From Myxococcota bacterium (GTDB lineage: Bacteria > Myxococcota_C > UBA6777), in contig JAKLKB010000107.1 of NCBI GenBank assembly GCA_023150835.1, positions 1 to 24,523 of the forward strand: a stretch of DNA of 24,523 nucleotides, in the 5' to 3' direction. Below, piece after piece: positions 1 to 8,216 of this stretch. The notes under the pieces are model-generated. The model was not told where the DNA came from. It saw only the letters and a list, made by a program, of their open reading frames with translations, and ran no database searches. Each line of letters starts with the position of its first letter. Within the stretch, counting starts at the first letter, position 1. The translations under genes were made by a program, and so were the position numbers.

Positions 1-28
1 CTTGTGCTTCGGCGCTTTGTGTGAACAT
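1..28 (-). CDS. Possible start of a gene leaving the window
   Basis: On the minus strand an ATG at 28 follows an AGGGGAA Shine-Dalgarno-like stretch about 9 bases upstream and opens a frame reading MFTQSAEAQ to the window edge. Only nine codons are visible, so no product can be named. If real, it is divergent from the ceramidase-like gene and shares the upstream region. Confidence 0.3.
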
Positions 29-106
29 CTCTATTCCCCTTTCGCGTTTTGAGGTGCGCCATTATGCCACAAGAATCTGCTTTTACTTCTTAACCTGATG
101 CCAATG

Positions 107-126
107 GGGCGGTTCGCGAACCGCCC
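107..126. repeat. Perfect 20-bp palindrome
   Basis: GGGCGGTTCGCGAACCGCCC is a perfect inverted repeat with no loop. No T-run follows it, so it is not a typical terminator. It may be an operator or the GC hairpin of a dispersed intergenic repeat: the intergenic elements at 2492 and 11934 also combine a GC-rich inverted segment with a GGATTT-CGTATAA-like end, and a faint version of that end is seen here at about 173-186. Confidence 0.6.
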
Positions 127-207
127 GTCTATCGGGATATCGAGGAGCGAACGGGCATGATCACACAATCACAGGATTTTGTATAAGGGGGCGTTTGTGG
201 GGTATTC

Positions 208-236
208 TTGACAGGAGAAGGTGGATTTCGTAGCCT
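208..236 (+). promoter_or_regulatory. Possible sigma70-type promoter
   Basis: A perfect -35 TTGACA (208-213) is followed, after 17 bases, by TAGCCT (231-236), a weak -10 match. It lies upstream of the leader ORF at 285 and the ceramidase-like gene at 407. The weak -10 is the main reason for doubt. Confidence 0.3.
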
Positions 237-284
237 ATACCGACCTTTAGGCGCTGGATGCGTTTGCAATCGGAGGAACACAGG

Positions 285-410
285 ATGCGTTCTCGTTGGT
301 TTGTGGGTGGGTGTGGATTTGATTACGAGGATTTTCCTGAATATTGTATCGCACTTTTCGTTTTAACGCCGTCAATGCAAATGGATGGGCTATTTTGGAG
401 AAATCGATGA
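285..410 (+). CDS. 41-residue leader ORF, possibly coupled to the ceramidase-like gene
   Basis: The ATG at 285 is preceded by a strong GGAGG (272-276) with 8-base spacing. The frame encodes 41 residues (MRSRWFVGGCG... ending GLFWRNR) and stops at TGA 408-410, which overlaps the ATG of the next gene in the ATGA arrangement typical of translational coupling. No family is recognised. The peptide is not obviously secreted: it has one short hydrophobic stretch (CIALFVL) and two Cys. It may be a real small protein, a leader that controls translation of the ceramidase-like gene, or chance. The combination of Shine-Dalgarno and exact coupling is the only support. Confidence 0.35.
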   Translation: MRSRWFVGGCGFDYEDFPEYCIALFVLTPSMQMDGLFWRNR

Positions 411-2494
411 AATGTTACCGTACTTTTTCTGGGAGATTATCCGTGTGGATGATCTGGTGTGGCTTGTTGGCTTTGGTGTGCTTCCCTTACTGCGACCCTC
501 AAAAGACCACGACCAAAGAGCCTGAGCCGATCAATCCTGCGGATTATGGTTATTCGGCGCTTTGCCCGGGAGCCAAGGGCTGTATGAAGCCCGAAGGCGA
601 ACTGTTCGCAGGGGCGGCAGCGGTAGCGTTGACACCCGAAGCGTACGAGTTTGCGCGATTTTCGTACATGGTAGAGAAGAGTTTTTGTCCGACACCGACA
701 CCGATGTCTCCATTTGGGTTGTTGCGTTGTGGAGAACTTGAAGGTCGTGCGCAGTACGGACGGCGAGATTGTGGCCGTGATGGTTTGTGTCCACAGGATA
801 ATTTGCCGACGCGCAAGACGTGCGACGAAAACACCCCATGTCCCACGCCTTTGGTGTGCAACGTTGCGGAGAAAAAATGCTATCTCAAGTACACAGGCCC
901 CGATGCGGACGGTTCGGAAGGGGATGGTTTGGATGATTGGTTTGTGGATTGTGGGCGGGATCGGATCTGCCCTTGTTTGGACCCCGAAGAGCAGCCTTCG
1001 TATTATGGGAAAGACAAAAAATGCTTGATCGGGCACAAGCCGAATCCGGCTTACAAAGGCCCCGATGCGGATGGCTCGGAAGGAAATGGGATCTTTGAGG
1101 GCGTGTGGATGGCGGGATTTGGTGGGAATCATCCCGCGCAAGGCAAGTATGACGATATCTGGGCGCGAGCGTTGGTTTTACGGACGGGAGATACGACCGT
1201 TGCGATCGTATCGTTGGATCTGGTTGGCTTTTTCAACAACAAGATCCAAGAGATCCGTAAGCAAGTCGCAGCGCAGCTTCCCGAAGGAGAGATCGATTAT
1301 ATTTTGGTGTCCTCCACCCACGCGCACGAAGGCCCCGACTCTGTTGGGCAATGGGGACGAAGTCAATCCGGAATTCCTCTCGAAACAGGCGCAACACCGG
1401 CCTTCTTGAAGCGAGTTGTCGATGGGGCCACAAGAGCCATCGTGGAGGCCCACAAACAGCTTCAAAAAGCCAAGCTCAAGGTCGGGCATATCAAGACGGG
1501 CCGCCAAGGTTTTCTGCGTGATAGCCGCGATCCGCAGATCTTTGATGACAATCTACATGTCCTCCATCTGACTAGCGCTGAAAAGAACGAGACGATATCT
1601 GTGCTGGTCAATTGGGGAAACCATCCTGAAGTGCTTTCCGATATCAATAACTATATTACATCCGATTTTCCACACTTTTTGCGCGAAGCTTTGGAGAAGG
1701 GCGTACCAAAATCCTCGAAAGGATTCGAGATCCCAGCGTATGGCGGGACAGCGATCTATCTTCAAGCAACTGTCGGAGGATTGATGACGCCTCTTGGGAT
1801 CGGCATCCCTGATCTCGATGGCGTCGAACAAACCAAGAGCGATTGGGAAAAATCCAAGGCACTTGGGCATCAACTCGCTGTAAAAGCTGTGGAGGCGTTG
1901 AAAAACGGCGAAGAGATCAGCAAAGTCGACCTTGCTGTGTGGGCCAAAACCACCAAAGTCAAAGTTGAAAACAAAGCCTTTCAGGCACTCTTTTGGATCG
2001 GGACGATCTTCGATCGTCCGGTGACGGATTACGATCCGAAGTCGCCGATCAACGAAAGCAATATGCCCAAGATCACCACCGAGATCGCGGTCATTCGGCT
2101 AGGAAAAGATATCACCTTTTTCTCAATGCCGGGAGAATTGGACCCCGAGATTACTGTGGGCGGGTACGATGGCTCGTGGACGTATGGAGCCGATCTGATC
2201 GATCCCAAGAACCCGAATCCGCCTGACCTCACCAAAGCCCCGAAAGGACCGTACTTACGAGAACGTATTCCGGGGAAGTACAAATTTTTTGTGGGCCTAG
2301 GCAATGACTTTTTGGGTTATTTGATCGCCAGTTGGAACTATCAGCTTGACAAGACCAGCCCGTTTTTTACGCAAGCTCCGGGCGATCACTACGAAGAAAC
2401 CAACGGCCTTGGCCCGAGCATCGTTCCGACTTTAATGAAGCTTTATGACGAGCTGATCCCTCAACTCGAAAAGCCCGGTCCTCCCGCCAAGTAA
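407..2494 (+). CDS. Secreted neutral/alkaline ceramidase-like protein, probable lipoprotein
   Basis: The product has 695 residues. The start at 407 (GGAG 6 bases upstream) gives a signal-peptide-like N-terminus: a basic MKCYRTFSGR, then a hydrophobic run ending near Cys25/Cys29. The lipobox is poor, so lipid anchoring is uncertain. Residues ~45-225 are Cys-rich and contain two acidic GPDADGSEG[DN]G segments (~163 and ~217), possibly Ca-binding or a spacer. From ~230 it resembles the neutral ceramidase N-terminal domain: AGFGG near the start, SSTHAHEGPDSVG with likely zinc ligands His305 and His307, and NWGNHPEVL with His406. This family hydrolyses the amide bond of ceramides outside the cytoplasm. 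Actual substrate here is inferred; many bacterial members are untested. The gene stands alone and converges with the helicase gene. An in-frame TTG at 344 would add 21 residues but would spoil the signal peptide. Confidence 0.8.
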   Translation: MKCYRTFSGRLSVWMIWCGLLALVCFPYCDPQKTTTKEPEPINPADYGYSALCPGAKGCMKPEGELFAGAAAVALTPEAYEFARFSYMVEKSFCPTPTPMSPFGLLRCGELEGRAQYGRRDCGRDGLCPQDNLPTRKTCDENTPCPTPLVCNVAEKKCYLKYTGPDADGSEGDGLDDWFVDCGRDRICPCLDPEEQPSYYGKDKKCLIGHKPNPAYKGPDADGSEGNGIFEGVWMAGFGGNHPAQGKYDDIWARALVLRTGDTTVAIVSLDLVGFFNNKIQEIRKQVAAQLPEGEIDYILVSSTHAHEGPDSVGQWGRSQSGIPLETGATPAFLKRVVDGATRAIVEAHKQLQKAKLKVGHIKTGRQGFLRDSRDPQIFDDNLHVLHLTSAEKNETISVLVNWGNHPEVLSDINNYITSDFPHFLREALEKGVPKSSKGFEIPAYGGTAIYLQATVGGLMTPLGIGIPDLDGVEQTKSDWEKSKALGHQLAVKAVEALKNGEEISKVDLAVWAKTTKVKVENKAFQALFWIGTIFDRPVTDYDPKSPINESNMPKITTEIAVIRLGKDITFFSMPGELDPEITVGGYDGSWTYGADLIDPKNPNPPDLTKAPKGPYLRERIPGKYKFFVGLGNDFLGYLIASWNYQLDKTSPFFTQAPGDHYEETNGLGPSIVPTLMKLYDELIPQLEKPGPPAK

Positions 2495-2553
2495 TACGAA
2501 ATCCGCCCATCGTGTTATCGTCACGGTGTCGGGGCAGCTACAGGGGGTTGCCC
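2492..2553. repeat. Half copy of a dispersed intergenic element
   Basis: Starting within the TAA stop codon of the ceramidase-like gene, TAATACGAAATCCGCC and the following TGTTATCG match the terminus of the MITE-like element at 11934, which also starts within a stop codon. A GC-rich inverted pair (GGGCA...TGCCC, about 2532-2553) follows. No second terminus is visible before the helicase gene, so this is a half or truncated copy. Confidence 0.5.
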
Positions 2554-2557
2554 AAGA

Positions 2558-2578
2558 ATCGGGCGTCTGGACGCCGAT
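2558..2578. terminator. Hairpin between convergent genes
   Basis: ATCGGGCGTC-TG-GACGCCGAT forms a stem with one bulged base just beyond the helicase stop codon. It lies between two convergent genes, where a bidirectional terminator is expected, but no U-run flanks it. Confidence 0.3.
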
Positions 2579-2580
2579 GT

Positions 2581-5500
2581 TCAAAGGGACGAATTCTGTG
2601 CGGAAGGGAAAGATTGTACAAGCAAGAAGGGCGCGAGGGCTTCGAGAAAGCGGGAAGCGCGTTGAGGCGGTGGGAAGGGCGCTTGAGGCGTTTGAGGATA
2701 GCGGGCATAAGAGAGGAAGAGAAAGCGCTCCGAGCGGTGGATAGCGGTGTAAAGTAGGCGTAAGGCTTCGTCGATGCGTTCGGGGTAGGGGTGCATCTCT
2801 TCGAGAGGAAGGGAGAGATCGTCACAGCCTGCGAGAAAGACGACGGGAAATTGGAGTCCTTTGAGGGCAGACAGCGGAAGAAGTTTGAGCAGGTGGGGGT
2901 CGGTGGGAAACAGCGGCGCGTGTTGTTCGAGAACAAGGCTGGTCAAAAAGGCGAGGGTATTGCGGGTATGTCTGGCGCGTTCGTAGAGGGCGGCGCGTTG
3001 GGTGGCGCGGCGTTGGGGAGGGTGGGGCCAAGGCGCTTGGTCGATCTCTGAAAACAGCCGATCGAGCAGAGATATCGGTGATTCGGAGGCGGAGAAGTCG
3101 GGCGCTCGTAGGCGAGCGAGCAGGGTGTGACGTTCTTGACGAAGTGCGGGATCTTCGTGGGCATGGAGCCAGTAGGGGAGTCCGGCCTCTTCGAGCGCAT
3201 CGCGCAAGGGAGCGATATGACGGGGGTGATGGTAGCAGATCACGATATCTTTGGGATGGAAAGAGAGCGGAAGCTCTGGGGCTTTGGGATGGGAAGAGAG
3301 CGGAAGCTCTGGATCTTTGGGATGGAAAGAGAGCGGAAGCTCTGGATCTTTGGGATAGAAAGAGGTTGTGGGAGATCGGGATTCGGGGTGAAGCGTGAGA
3401 AGGGATTGAATCTTTTTGACGATGCCACGGGCTTCTTCATCGGGAGATTCAAAGATCTGCAACGGGATCTGCTGTTGAAGGTCCGAGGCAAGGGCTTCTG
3501 TGGGGGTACGGTGCGGATCGGGCTGTGTGGATATCAGAGAATGAGCAGCGTCGACCAAGAGTTTTGGACTACGATAACTTCGCCAAAGAGTATAGCGTTG
3601 GGCAGGGTGATGGAGCGTCGAAAAGTCTGTGGAAAACTGGTAAAAGTGATGAAGCTCGGCCCCTTCGGTCGAAGCGATGGCCTGATCGGGATCTCCTGCG
3701 ACGCAAAGATCGGTGTGTTCGCTGACAAGATGGCGGAGGATCTGGCGTTGGGCGGGGTAGATATCTTGGTAGTCGTCGACGTGAATAGAGCGAAAGCGCA
3801 AGCGAAGTTGCTGTCGAAGAGGCGTATCATGCTGAAGAAGGCGTACGCCTTCAAGCAAAAGATCATCGAGGTCAAGAGAAGATTCGTTTCGCAGATGTTC
3901 TTGATAAAGAGAAAAGATATCTCGAAAGCGCGGATTCATCTCAGGGAGTGTGTCAGCGGCTTCTTCGGGAGAAAGGGCGGCTTGTTTGGCCGTCGATATC
4001 GCCCGCAACAACAGCGGTATCTCGTGATCGTGGAGGGGTGTGTGCTGTTGTGCGGCGATCTTTGTCAGCCGCCCCATGCGTTCAACATCGCTGACCAAAC
4101 GAGGGAGACAGTCTTCTCCTGCGATCAATTCGAGGCAAAAGCGATGAAAGGTGGTGATCGTAAGGTAGTGGCGTGGGCTGATGTGGCGTTGGATCTGTTC
4201 GGAGAAGCTGCGGGCGGCTTGTTCGCTGTGAACGAAGACAAGGATCTGAGAGGAATCGAGTTGGCGAGTGGCGATCAAATACAGAATGCGATGAAGGAGC
4301 GTGTAGGTCTTTCCTGTACCGGGTCCTGCGATCATTTGAAGTGGAGAGCCCCAATGCTTGACGGCGCTACGTTGTTCGGTGTTGAGGCGTGCAAGCAATT
4401 TTTTGGGAAGGGCAGAAAGCGTCGGCCACGCGCCCGATCGGTGGGCGGTGGGGGAAGCAGCGGGTTCGAAAGCAGAGGTTGGTGGAGCAGCAGAGCGGTA
4501 AAGTGCGGAAGCGCGGGGATCTTGGCGAAGAGAGCGGATGCGTTCTTGGATGGTCTGGAGTTTTTGGATCACGGCGTCGGGTGAAAAGGGCGGTGGTGAC
4601 AGCTTTTGCGAAGGAAGGACAGAGAGGGGAGGGGTTGGTTGCCCTTGTGAGAGCGTTTGTTGGATGCGCTGCGCGTAGTGGTTTGGGAAGCTTTGTGGGC
4701 AATGAACAGGCGAAGAAGAGGGCGAAAGGGCTGTTGGGTGAGGGGTTGTGTTGTTTTGGGCCGATGTGTGGCCTGAATGGAGATCGCTTGCGTCCGTAGA
4801 GATGATATATTCCGAATATACGGGAAGATCGTTGCGATGTGTTGCGGATACTTCGGAATATACGAGCGATGCGTGGGGGTTCAGACTATCGGAAAGGGGA
4901 GAAGCCTCGGAGTTGCGTGCGGCGGAAAGGGGAGAAGCCTCGGAGTTGCGTGCGGCGGAAAGGGGAGAAGCCTCGGAGTTGCGTGCAGCGATGGCGATGG
5001 CGATGGCCTCGGTGATATCCATCTGGCGCAATGGCGGTGCGGGGGGGGGCGGGCTTGGGGGAGACCACGAGGTGCGTGTCATGGGTGTGGGCGTTGGGCG
5101 CGATGGATAGGGGGGGGCGGGTTCTGCAAGAGTTGGAGAGAATAAGTCGAATTGCTTGTCGTAGGTTGGAGATTCGACGGAAGTTCCGATGCGTCGTCGC
5201 CAAAAGGTCGGAGAGGCCATGTCGAAGAGCATCAATTGGTTCGAGGGGATCGGGATGACATCTAGATCGGGAAAGAGATCTTGTTGAGGGATGGCTTGTT
5301 CGTTGGGGAGGAAGAGACGGATCTTGCCGGGCTGTCCGTCGAATCCGGGTTCACGCGATATCTCTTCTTGGCGGACACGTCGGACGGCTTCTTCGAGCAA
5401 AGGGATATCCAGATGTCGGAGTTCTTCGAGGGGAACGCTGCGCAAGATATCGATCTCGTGGCCGAGACGGTCGATCATCGCGATGTATCGTTTTTGAAGG

Positions 5501-6558
5501 CGCTTTGCGCGGGGATTGCATTGCAGGAGTTCAGCGAGGATCTGTTCGAGAGAAAGCAGCTTTTGGGAAGGAGGGCAGAAGGCGGGCGAGCGTATCGAAG
5601 AAGGCGGGCGTTGGGCGAGTTGTTCAATGCGGTGCATGATGCCGAGTGTCAGGGGTTTTTTGCATGCAGGGCAGAAGGTATCTCTGGCGCGACTTTCTTG
5701 GGGGGACATACTGACACGGCAGCGTTGGTGTCCGTCGAGATAGTATTTTTCTTCTTCGGGCCATGTTTCGAGGACTCTGAGGTAGTTGTGGGGAGTCGGA
5801 TGACGCAAGACCGAAAAGAGGCCCTCATAGCTGCGTTCGGACTCGATCTCGATGGCTGCGCGCCCGATTTTGCTTGGAGAATAAGCATTGGAACTTGCGA
5901 AAAGCGTGTAGGGATCGAGTGATTTGATGCGTCGTAGCTGGGGGATGTCGATCATCAGGCCCGATTCAAGGGCAAAGATTTGATCGCGATGAGGCCCAAA
6001 ACAAGAGTCCACATCGAAAAAAGCCGAACGATGGCCAAGAAGTGAAAACCAAGAGGCGAGGATATGGGCCGGGATCAGATGCGCTTGTGGGTCGGCGTCG
6101 TGGAGGATCGAAAGCAGCGTCGGGATATCAAGATGGAGCGTTGGACGACCTTCGGCTTGGATGTCGCCAAATCGCGCAAGATCCGCACGAATACGCTTGA
6201 CCGCTTCAAAGTCGGGCGCAAAAAGCAGATGGCGTATGCGTTGGAGATCGCCGTTGTGTACGAAGGTTTGGGTGATCTCGGCACTCAACACAAAACGCAC
6301 TTCGTGGGCGCGTGTAGAGGCCGGGCTTTGGTGGATCAGCGGTGCTTCGAGATCTTCGCGCAAGCAAAACAACCCTGCTTCGGCGGGGCGCAGCTTTTCT
6401 TGGAGTTCTTGAAGCCATGAAGGATGCGTAAAGTCCCCTGTTCCAAGCAGATGAATGCCTTTGTAGCGCGCCCAAAGCGCCATGTTCTCCAGATCCATGT
6501 CGCGACTGGTCGTCTTGGTGTAGCGTGAGTGCAGGTGAAGATCAGCAAGCAGGCGCAA
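2581..6558 (-). CDS. EndoQ-like PHP endonuclease fused to UvrD/PcrA-like SF1 DNA helicase
   Basis: The product has 1325 residues. It starts at TTG 6558, with AAGGAG about 10 bases upstream; this start gives the MRLLADLHLHSRYTK typical of PHP/EndoQ (TIGR00375) proteins. Residues 1-~400 carry PHP metal-site motifs (ADLHLHSR, GTGDFTHP) and a Cys cluster (RCRVS...FCPACKKPL, ~280-303). EndoQ cuts DNA 5' of deaminated bases. Residues ~470-690 are a low-complexity Pro/Ser linker. The helicase part shows GPGTGKT (Walker A, ~745), VDDYQD (motif II, ~928), GDPDQA (motif III, ~956), SYRSP (motif IV), ALKGLQFPVVFLAG (motif V) and YTAIHRSERF (motif VI, ~1274). Members with both domains exist in related bacteria, to my knowledge. 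A role in repair of deaminated DNA, with unwinding after incision, is inferred. Two 33-bp repeats lie inside the gene. Confidence 0.88.
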   Translation of the reverse strand: MRLLADLHLHSRYTKTTSRDMDLENMALWARYKGIHLLGTGDFTHPSWLQELQEKLRPAEAGLFCLREDLEAPLIHQSPASTRAHEVRFVLSAEITQTFVHNGDLQRIRHLLFAPDFEAVKRIRADLARFGDIQAEGRPTLHLDIPTLLSILHDADPQAHLIPAHILASWFSLLGHRSAFFDVDSCFGPHRDQIFALESGLMIDIPQLRRIKSLDPYTLFASSNAYSPSKIGRAAIEIESERSYEGLFSVLRHPTPHNYLRVLETWPEEEKYYLDGHQRCRVSMSPQESRARDTFCPACKKPLTLGIMHRIEQLAQRPPSSIRSPAFCPPSQKLLSLEQILAELLQCNPRAKRLQKRYIAMIDRLGHEIDILRSVPLEELRHLDIPLLEEAVRRVRQEEISREPGFDGQPGKIRLFLPNEQAIPQQDLFPDLDVIPIPSNQLMLFDMASPTFWRRRIGTSVESPTYDKQFDLFSPTLAEPAPPYPSRPTPTPMTRTSWSPPSPPPPAPPLRQMDITEAIAIAIAARNSEASPLSAARNSEASPLSAARNSEASPLSDSLNPHASLVYSEVSATHRNDLPVYSEYIISTDASDLHSGHTSAQNNTTPHPTALSPSSSPVHCPQSFPNHYAQRIQQTLSQGQPTPPLSVLPSQKLSPPPFSPDAVIQKLQTIQERIRSLRQDPRASALYRSAAPPTSAFEPAASPTAHRSGAWPTLSALPKKLLARLNTEQRSAVKHWGSPLQMIAGPGTGKTYTLLHRILYLIATRQLDSSQILVFVHSEQAARSFSEQIQRHISPRHYLTITTFHRFCLELIAGEDCLPRLVSDVERMGRLTKIAAQQHTPLHDHEIPLLLRAISTAKQAALSPEEAADTLPEMNPRFRDIFSLYQEHLRNESSLDLDDLLLEGVRLLQHDTPLRQQLRLRFRSIHVDDYQDIYPAQRQILRHLVSEHTDLCVAGDPDQAIASTEGAELHHFYQFSTDFSTLHHPAQRYTLWRSYRSPKLLVDAAHSLISTQPDPHRTPTEALASDLQQQIPLQIFESPDEEARGIVKKIQSLLTLHPESRSPTTSFYPKDPELPLSFHPKDPELPLSSHPKAPELPLSFHPKDIVICYHHPRHIAPLRDALEEAGLPYWLHAHEDPALRQERHTLLARLRAPDFSASESPISLLDRLFSEIDQAPWPHPPQRRATQRAALYERARHTRNTLAFLTSLVLEQHAPLFPTDPHLLKLLPLSALKGLQFPVVFLAGCDDLSLPLEEMHPYPERIDEALRLLYTAIHRSERFLFLSYARYPQTPQAPFPPPQRASRFLEALAPFLLVQSFPSAQNSSL
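3250..3364. repeat. 33-bp tandem repeat inside the helicase gene (3.5 units)
   Basis: Units begin at 3250, 3283, 3316 and 3349 (partial). Each encodes 11 residues on the minus strand (consensus HPKDPELPLSF), so copy changes keep the frame. It lies in the helicase half, between motifs IV and V, just before the segment HPKDIVICYHHP, from which the unit seems to have been duplicated. Confidence 0.9.
4891..4989. repeat. 33-bp tandem repeat in the helicase linker (3 units)
   Basis: Units begin at 4891, 4924 and 4957, each encoding ARNSEASPLSA on the minus strand (the last ends in D). The units are nearly identical in DNA, which implies a recent expansion. It lies in the disordered linker between the PHP and helicase parts. 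Confidence 0.92.
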
Positions 6559-6698
6559 GGCTCTCTCTCCTTGTAGCGATCGATCGATCTGTCTGGTGGT
6601 GTTCTATCGCGATCTGGGGCGCGCAGCAAAAAAAGGGGCGTTTCTATAACATGTGCTTTGTCGGGCGTCGAGAGGCTACGAAGCGTATAGAAAAAAGT

Positions 6699-6810
6699 CC
6701 ACGGAAAACACGGAAGACACGGAAAGGAATACATAGAAAAAAGAGGTAGAAGAGGTAGAAGAGGTAGAAGAGGTAGAAGAGGTAGAAGAGGTAGAAGAGG
6801 TAGAAGAGGT
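6699..6810. repeat. CACGGAA-type and 9-bp (AGAGGTAGA) tandem repeats
   Basis: The 256-bp space upstream of the helicase gene holds a short run of CACGGAA-like copies (about 6701-6725), then about 7.7 units of the 9-mer AGAGGTAGA at 6742-6810, ending just beyond the stop codon of the DUF2520 gene. Unit identity is essentially perfect. No promoter could be assigned with confidence in the remaining 6559-6698. Confidence 0.85.
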
Positions 6811-6814
6811 CGGA

Positions 6815-7726
6815 CTATACAGGATCTTCTGAAGCATCGAGGAGAGCGCGAAGTGCGGTGATGCGTTGGGTATCGAGGTGGCGTTGTGTCGCTTGCTCGG
6901 TTGCGATGGGCAAGGTGGCTTGTGCGAGGAGAGTGTAGATCTGTCGGAGAGACGGGCTTTTTGGATCGGACTGGGCGGGGAGTGTTTGGAGAGCGCGGAG
7001 GTGGGCTTCGATGGTGGCGTAATCACCGCGTGGATAGGGGCCTGTTAAGGCGAGGGGAAGTCCTTGTGTGTAGAGATTGTGAAGGCTGGCTTGCATCAAA
7101 GGCAACAAAAGAGGCAAGGCGTCAGCGTGGTAGCCTGCGGCCTGTAGAGTTTTTGTGGCTTGCGCTGCAAGCGTCACAAGAAAGTTGGAGGCGATCACGG
7201 CGGCTGCGTGATAAAGCGCACGATCAATGCCATGCAAAGAAAAGGCGGTCCCTCCGAGGGATTGCGTGATCTCTTGGGCGACTTGTACGGCGCTATCTTC
7301 TCCATCCACACCGATGTACGCGCCTGAAAACAATGTTTGCGCAAGATCGGAGGTGTGTGTGTTCGGCGTGATCGGTAAGAGCGGGTGCATCACACCGATC
7401 GAAACGCCGCGCTCTCGCAGCGGAGCAAGATCTTCGACTGCGCATCGTCCCGAACAGTGAAGCGCCACTTTCGGGAGAATCGTGGCTTGTTTTGCGAGTT
7501 GTTCTGCGAAAGATCCGATGGCATCGTCGCTTACGGTGATCAACCAAAGCTCCGAGGGCGTGGGTTGACTCGAAAGAAAGCGCTCAGGAGAGCCATGCGT
7601 GCGTCGTGACCACAACGCGACTTCGTTCGATCGCGCACGTAGAGCTTCGCAAAGCGCACTACCCAAGCGCCCCGCCCCCCAGAGAGTGATCGTGGTAGGA
7701 AAAAATGTAGGTTGAACGGTCTTCAT
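6815..7726 (-). CDS. Rossmann-like and DUF2520 domain protein
   Basis: The product has 303 residues. The start ATG at 7726 has AGAGG upstream; a longer in-frame extension to 7972 only reads through a dispersed repeat and is rejected. Residues ~11-40 (ITLWGAGRLGSALCEAL...VALWSRR) form a dinucleotide-binding Rossmann fold with GxGxxG at 17-22. LITVSDDAI, VALHCSGR and GVMHPLLPI follow, the layout of NADP-dependent F420/pyrroline-carboxylate-reductase-like proteins. The C-terminal half (HGIDRALYHAAAVIASNFLVTL) matches the DUF2520 helical domain. It is probably a cytoplasmic NAD(P)-dependent oxidoreductase; its substrate is unknown, and no neighbouring pathway gene suggests one. Confidence 0.82.
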   Translation of the reverse strand: MKTVQPTFFPTTITLWGAGRLGSALCEALRARSNEVALWSRRTHGSPERFLSSQPTPSELWLITVSDDAIGSFAEQLAKQATILPKVALHCSGRCAVEDLAPLRERGVSIGVMHPLLPITPNTHTSDLAQTLFSGAYIGVDGEDSAVQVAQEITQSLGGTAFSLHGIDRALYHAAAVIASNFLVTLAAQATKTLQAAGYHADALPLLLPLMQASLHNLYTQGLPLALTGPYPRGDYATIEAHLRALQTLPAQSDPKSPSLRQIYTLLAQATLPIATEQATQRHLDTQRITALRALLDASEDPV

Positions 7727-7766
7727 CGGAACCTCTTGAAGTGACGAGAGGAGTGACTTGTGGCCA

Positions 7767-7900
7767 AAAAAAGCCGTGTTCGCGAGCGTCCAAGCGAGAG
7801 CGTCGCTGATTTGAAAAAGCAGTGATCGTCTCGCCAAAAACGGGGCCAAGGGGCCTTTGGTCCCTTGTGGGGCGTGGGGTGACACCCCACCAAAACCCTC
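7767..7900. repeat. Dispersed ~135-bp intergenic repeat, copy 1
   Basis: This segment aligns with 12424-12556: CGTGTTCG, CAAGCGA, TTTGAAAAA, GATC, TCGCCAA, CGGGG-CAAGGGG and CCCTTG-GGGG occur in the same order and spacing, about 70% identical by eye. It contains GC-rich inverted segments (CAAGGGGCC/GGTCCCTTG). It lies upstream of the DUF2520 gene. Its open frames in several phases are not convincing genes. Confidence 0.75.
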
Positions 7901-7953
7901 CAACCGCGTAAGTCCGAATGATGAAAGGATATCGGGCGGGCATATCTCAGTCT

Positions 7954-7982
7954 TTGACTTGCGGCCTTGCACAAGCTAGATA
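7954..7982 (+). promoter_or_regulatory. Possible promoter for the Cys-rich lipoprotein gene
   Basis: TTGACT (7954-7959), a 17-base spacer, then TAGATA (7977-7982). The -35 is good and the -10 fair. It would give a 5' leader of about 225 bases before the ATG at 8217; nothing else is recognised in that leader. Confidence 0.35.
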
Positions 7983-8216
7983 ACAAAGGCAGGTTCGCTG
8001 CGAAAAGGATCGGCGGAGATCGGCGCGTGAAGAGAAAGATCGAAATAGGCCGATACATCCGTTGATTTGGATGGCTTCACAACGGGCCGTTGCAGGGATG
8101 TGGCGATGACTATCCAAAAAGAATCTGTTGGAAAGTGGCGCATTGAGATCGCAAGGTTGTGGACGAGGTGTTTTTGAAATGGGCCGTTGGAACGGTCGGA
8201 TTGTTGGGAGGAATGG

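Noticed and set aside
3127-4584. 485-residue plus-strand open frame
   Set aside because: Antisense to the helicase gene, whose conserved motifs run throughout on the minus strand; the plus-strand protein matches nothing.
7727-7972. N-terminal extension of the DUF2520 protein
   Set aside because: The extension only translates the dispersed repeat; a proper start with AGAGG is at 7726, directly before the Rossmann fold.
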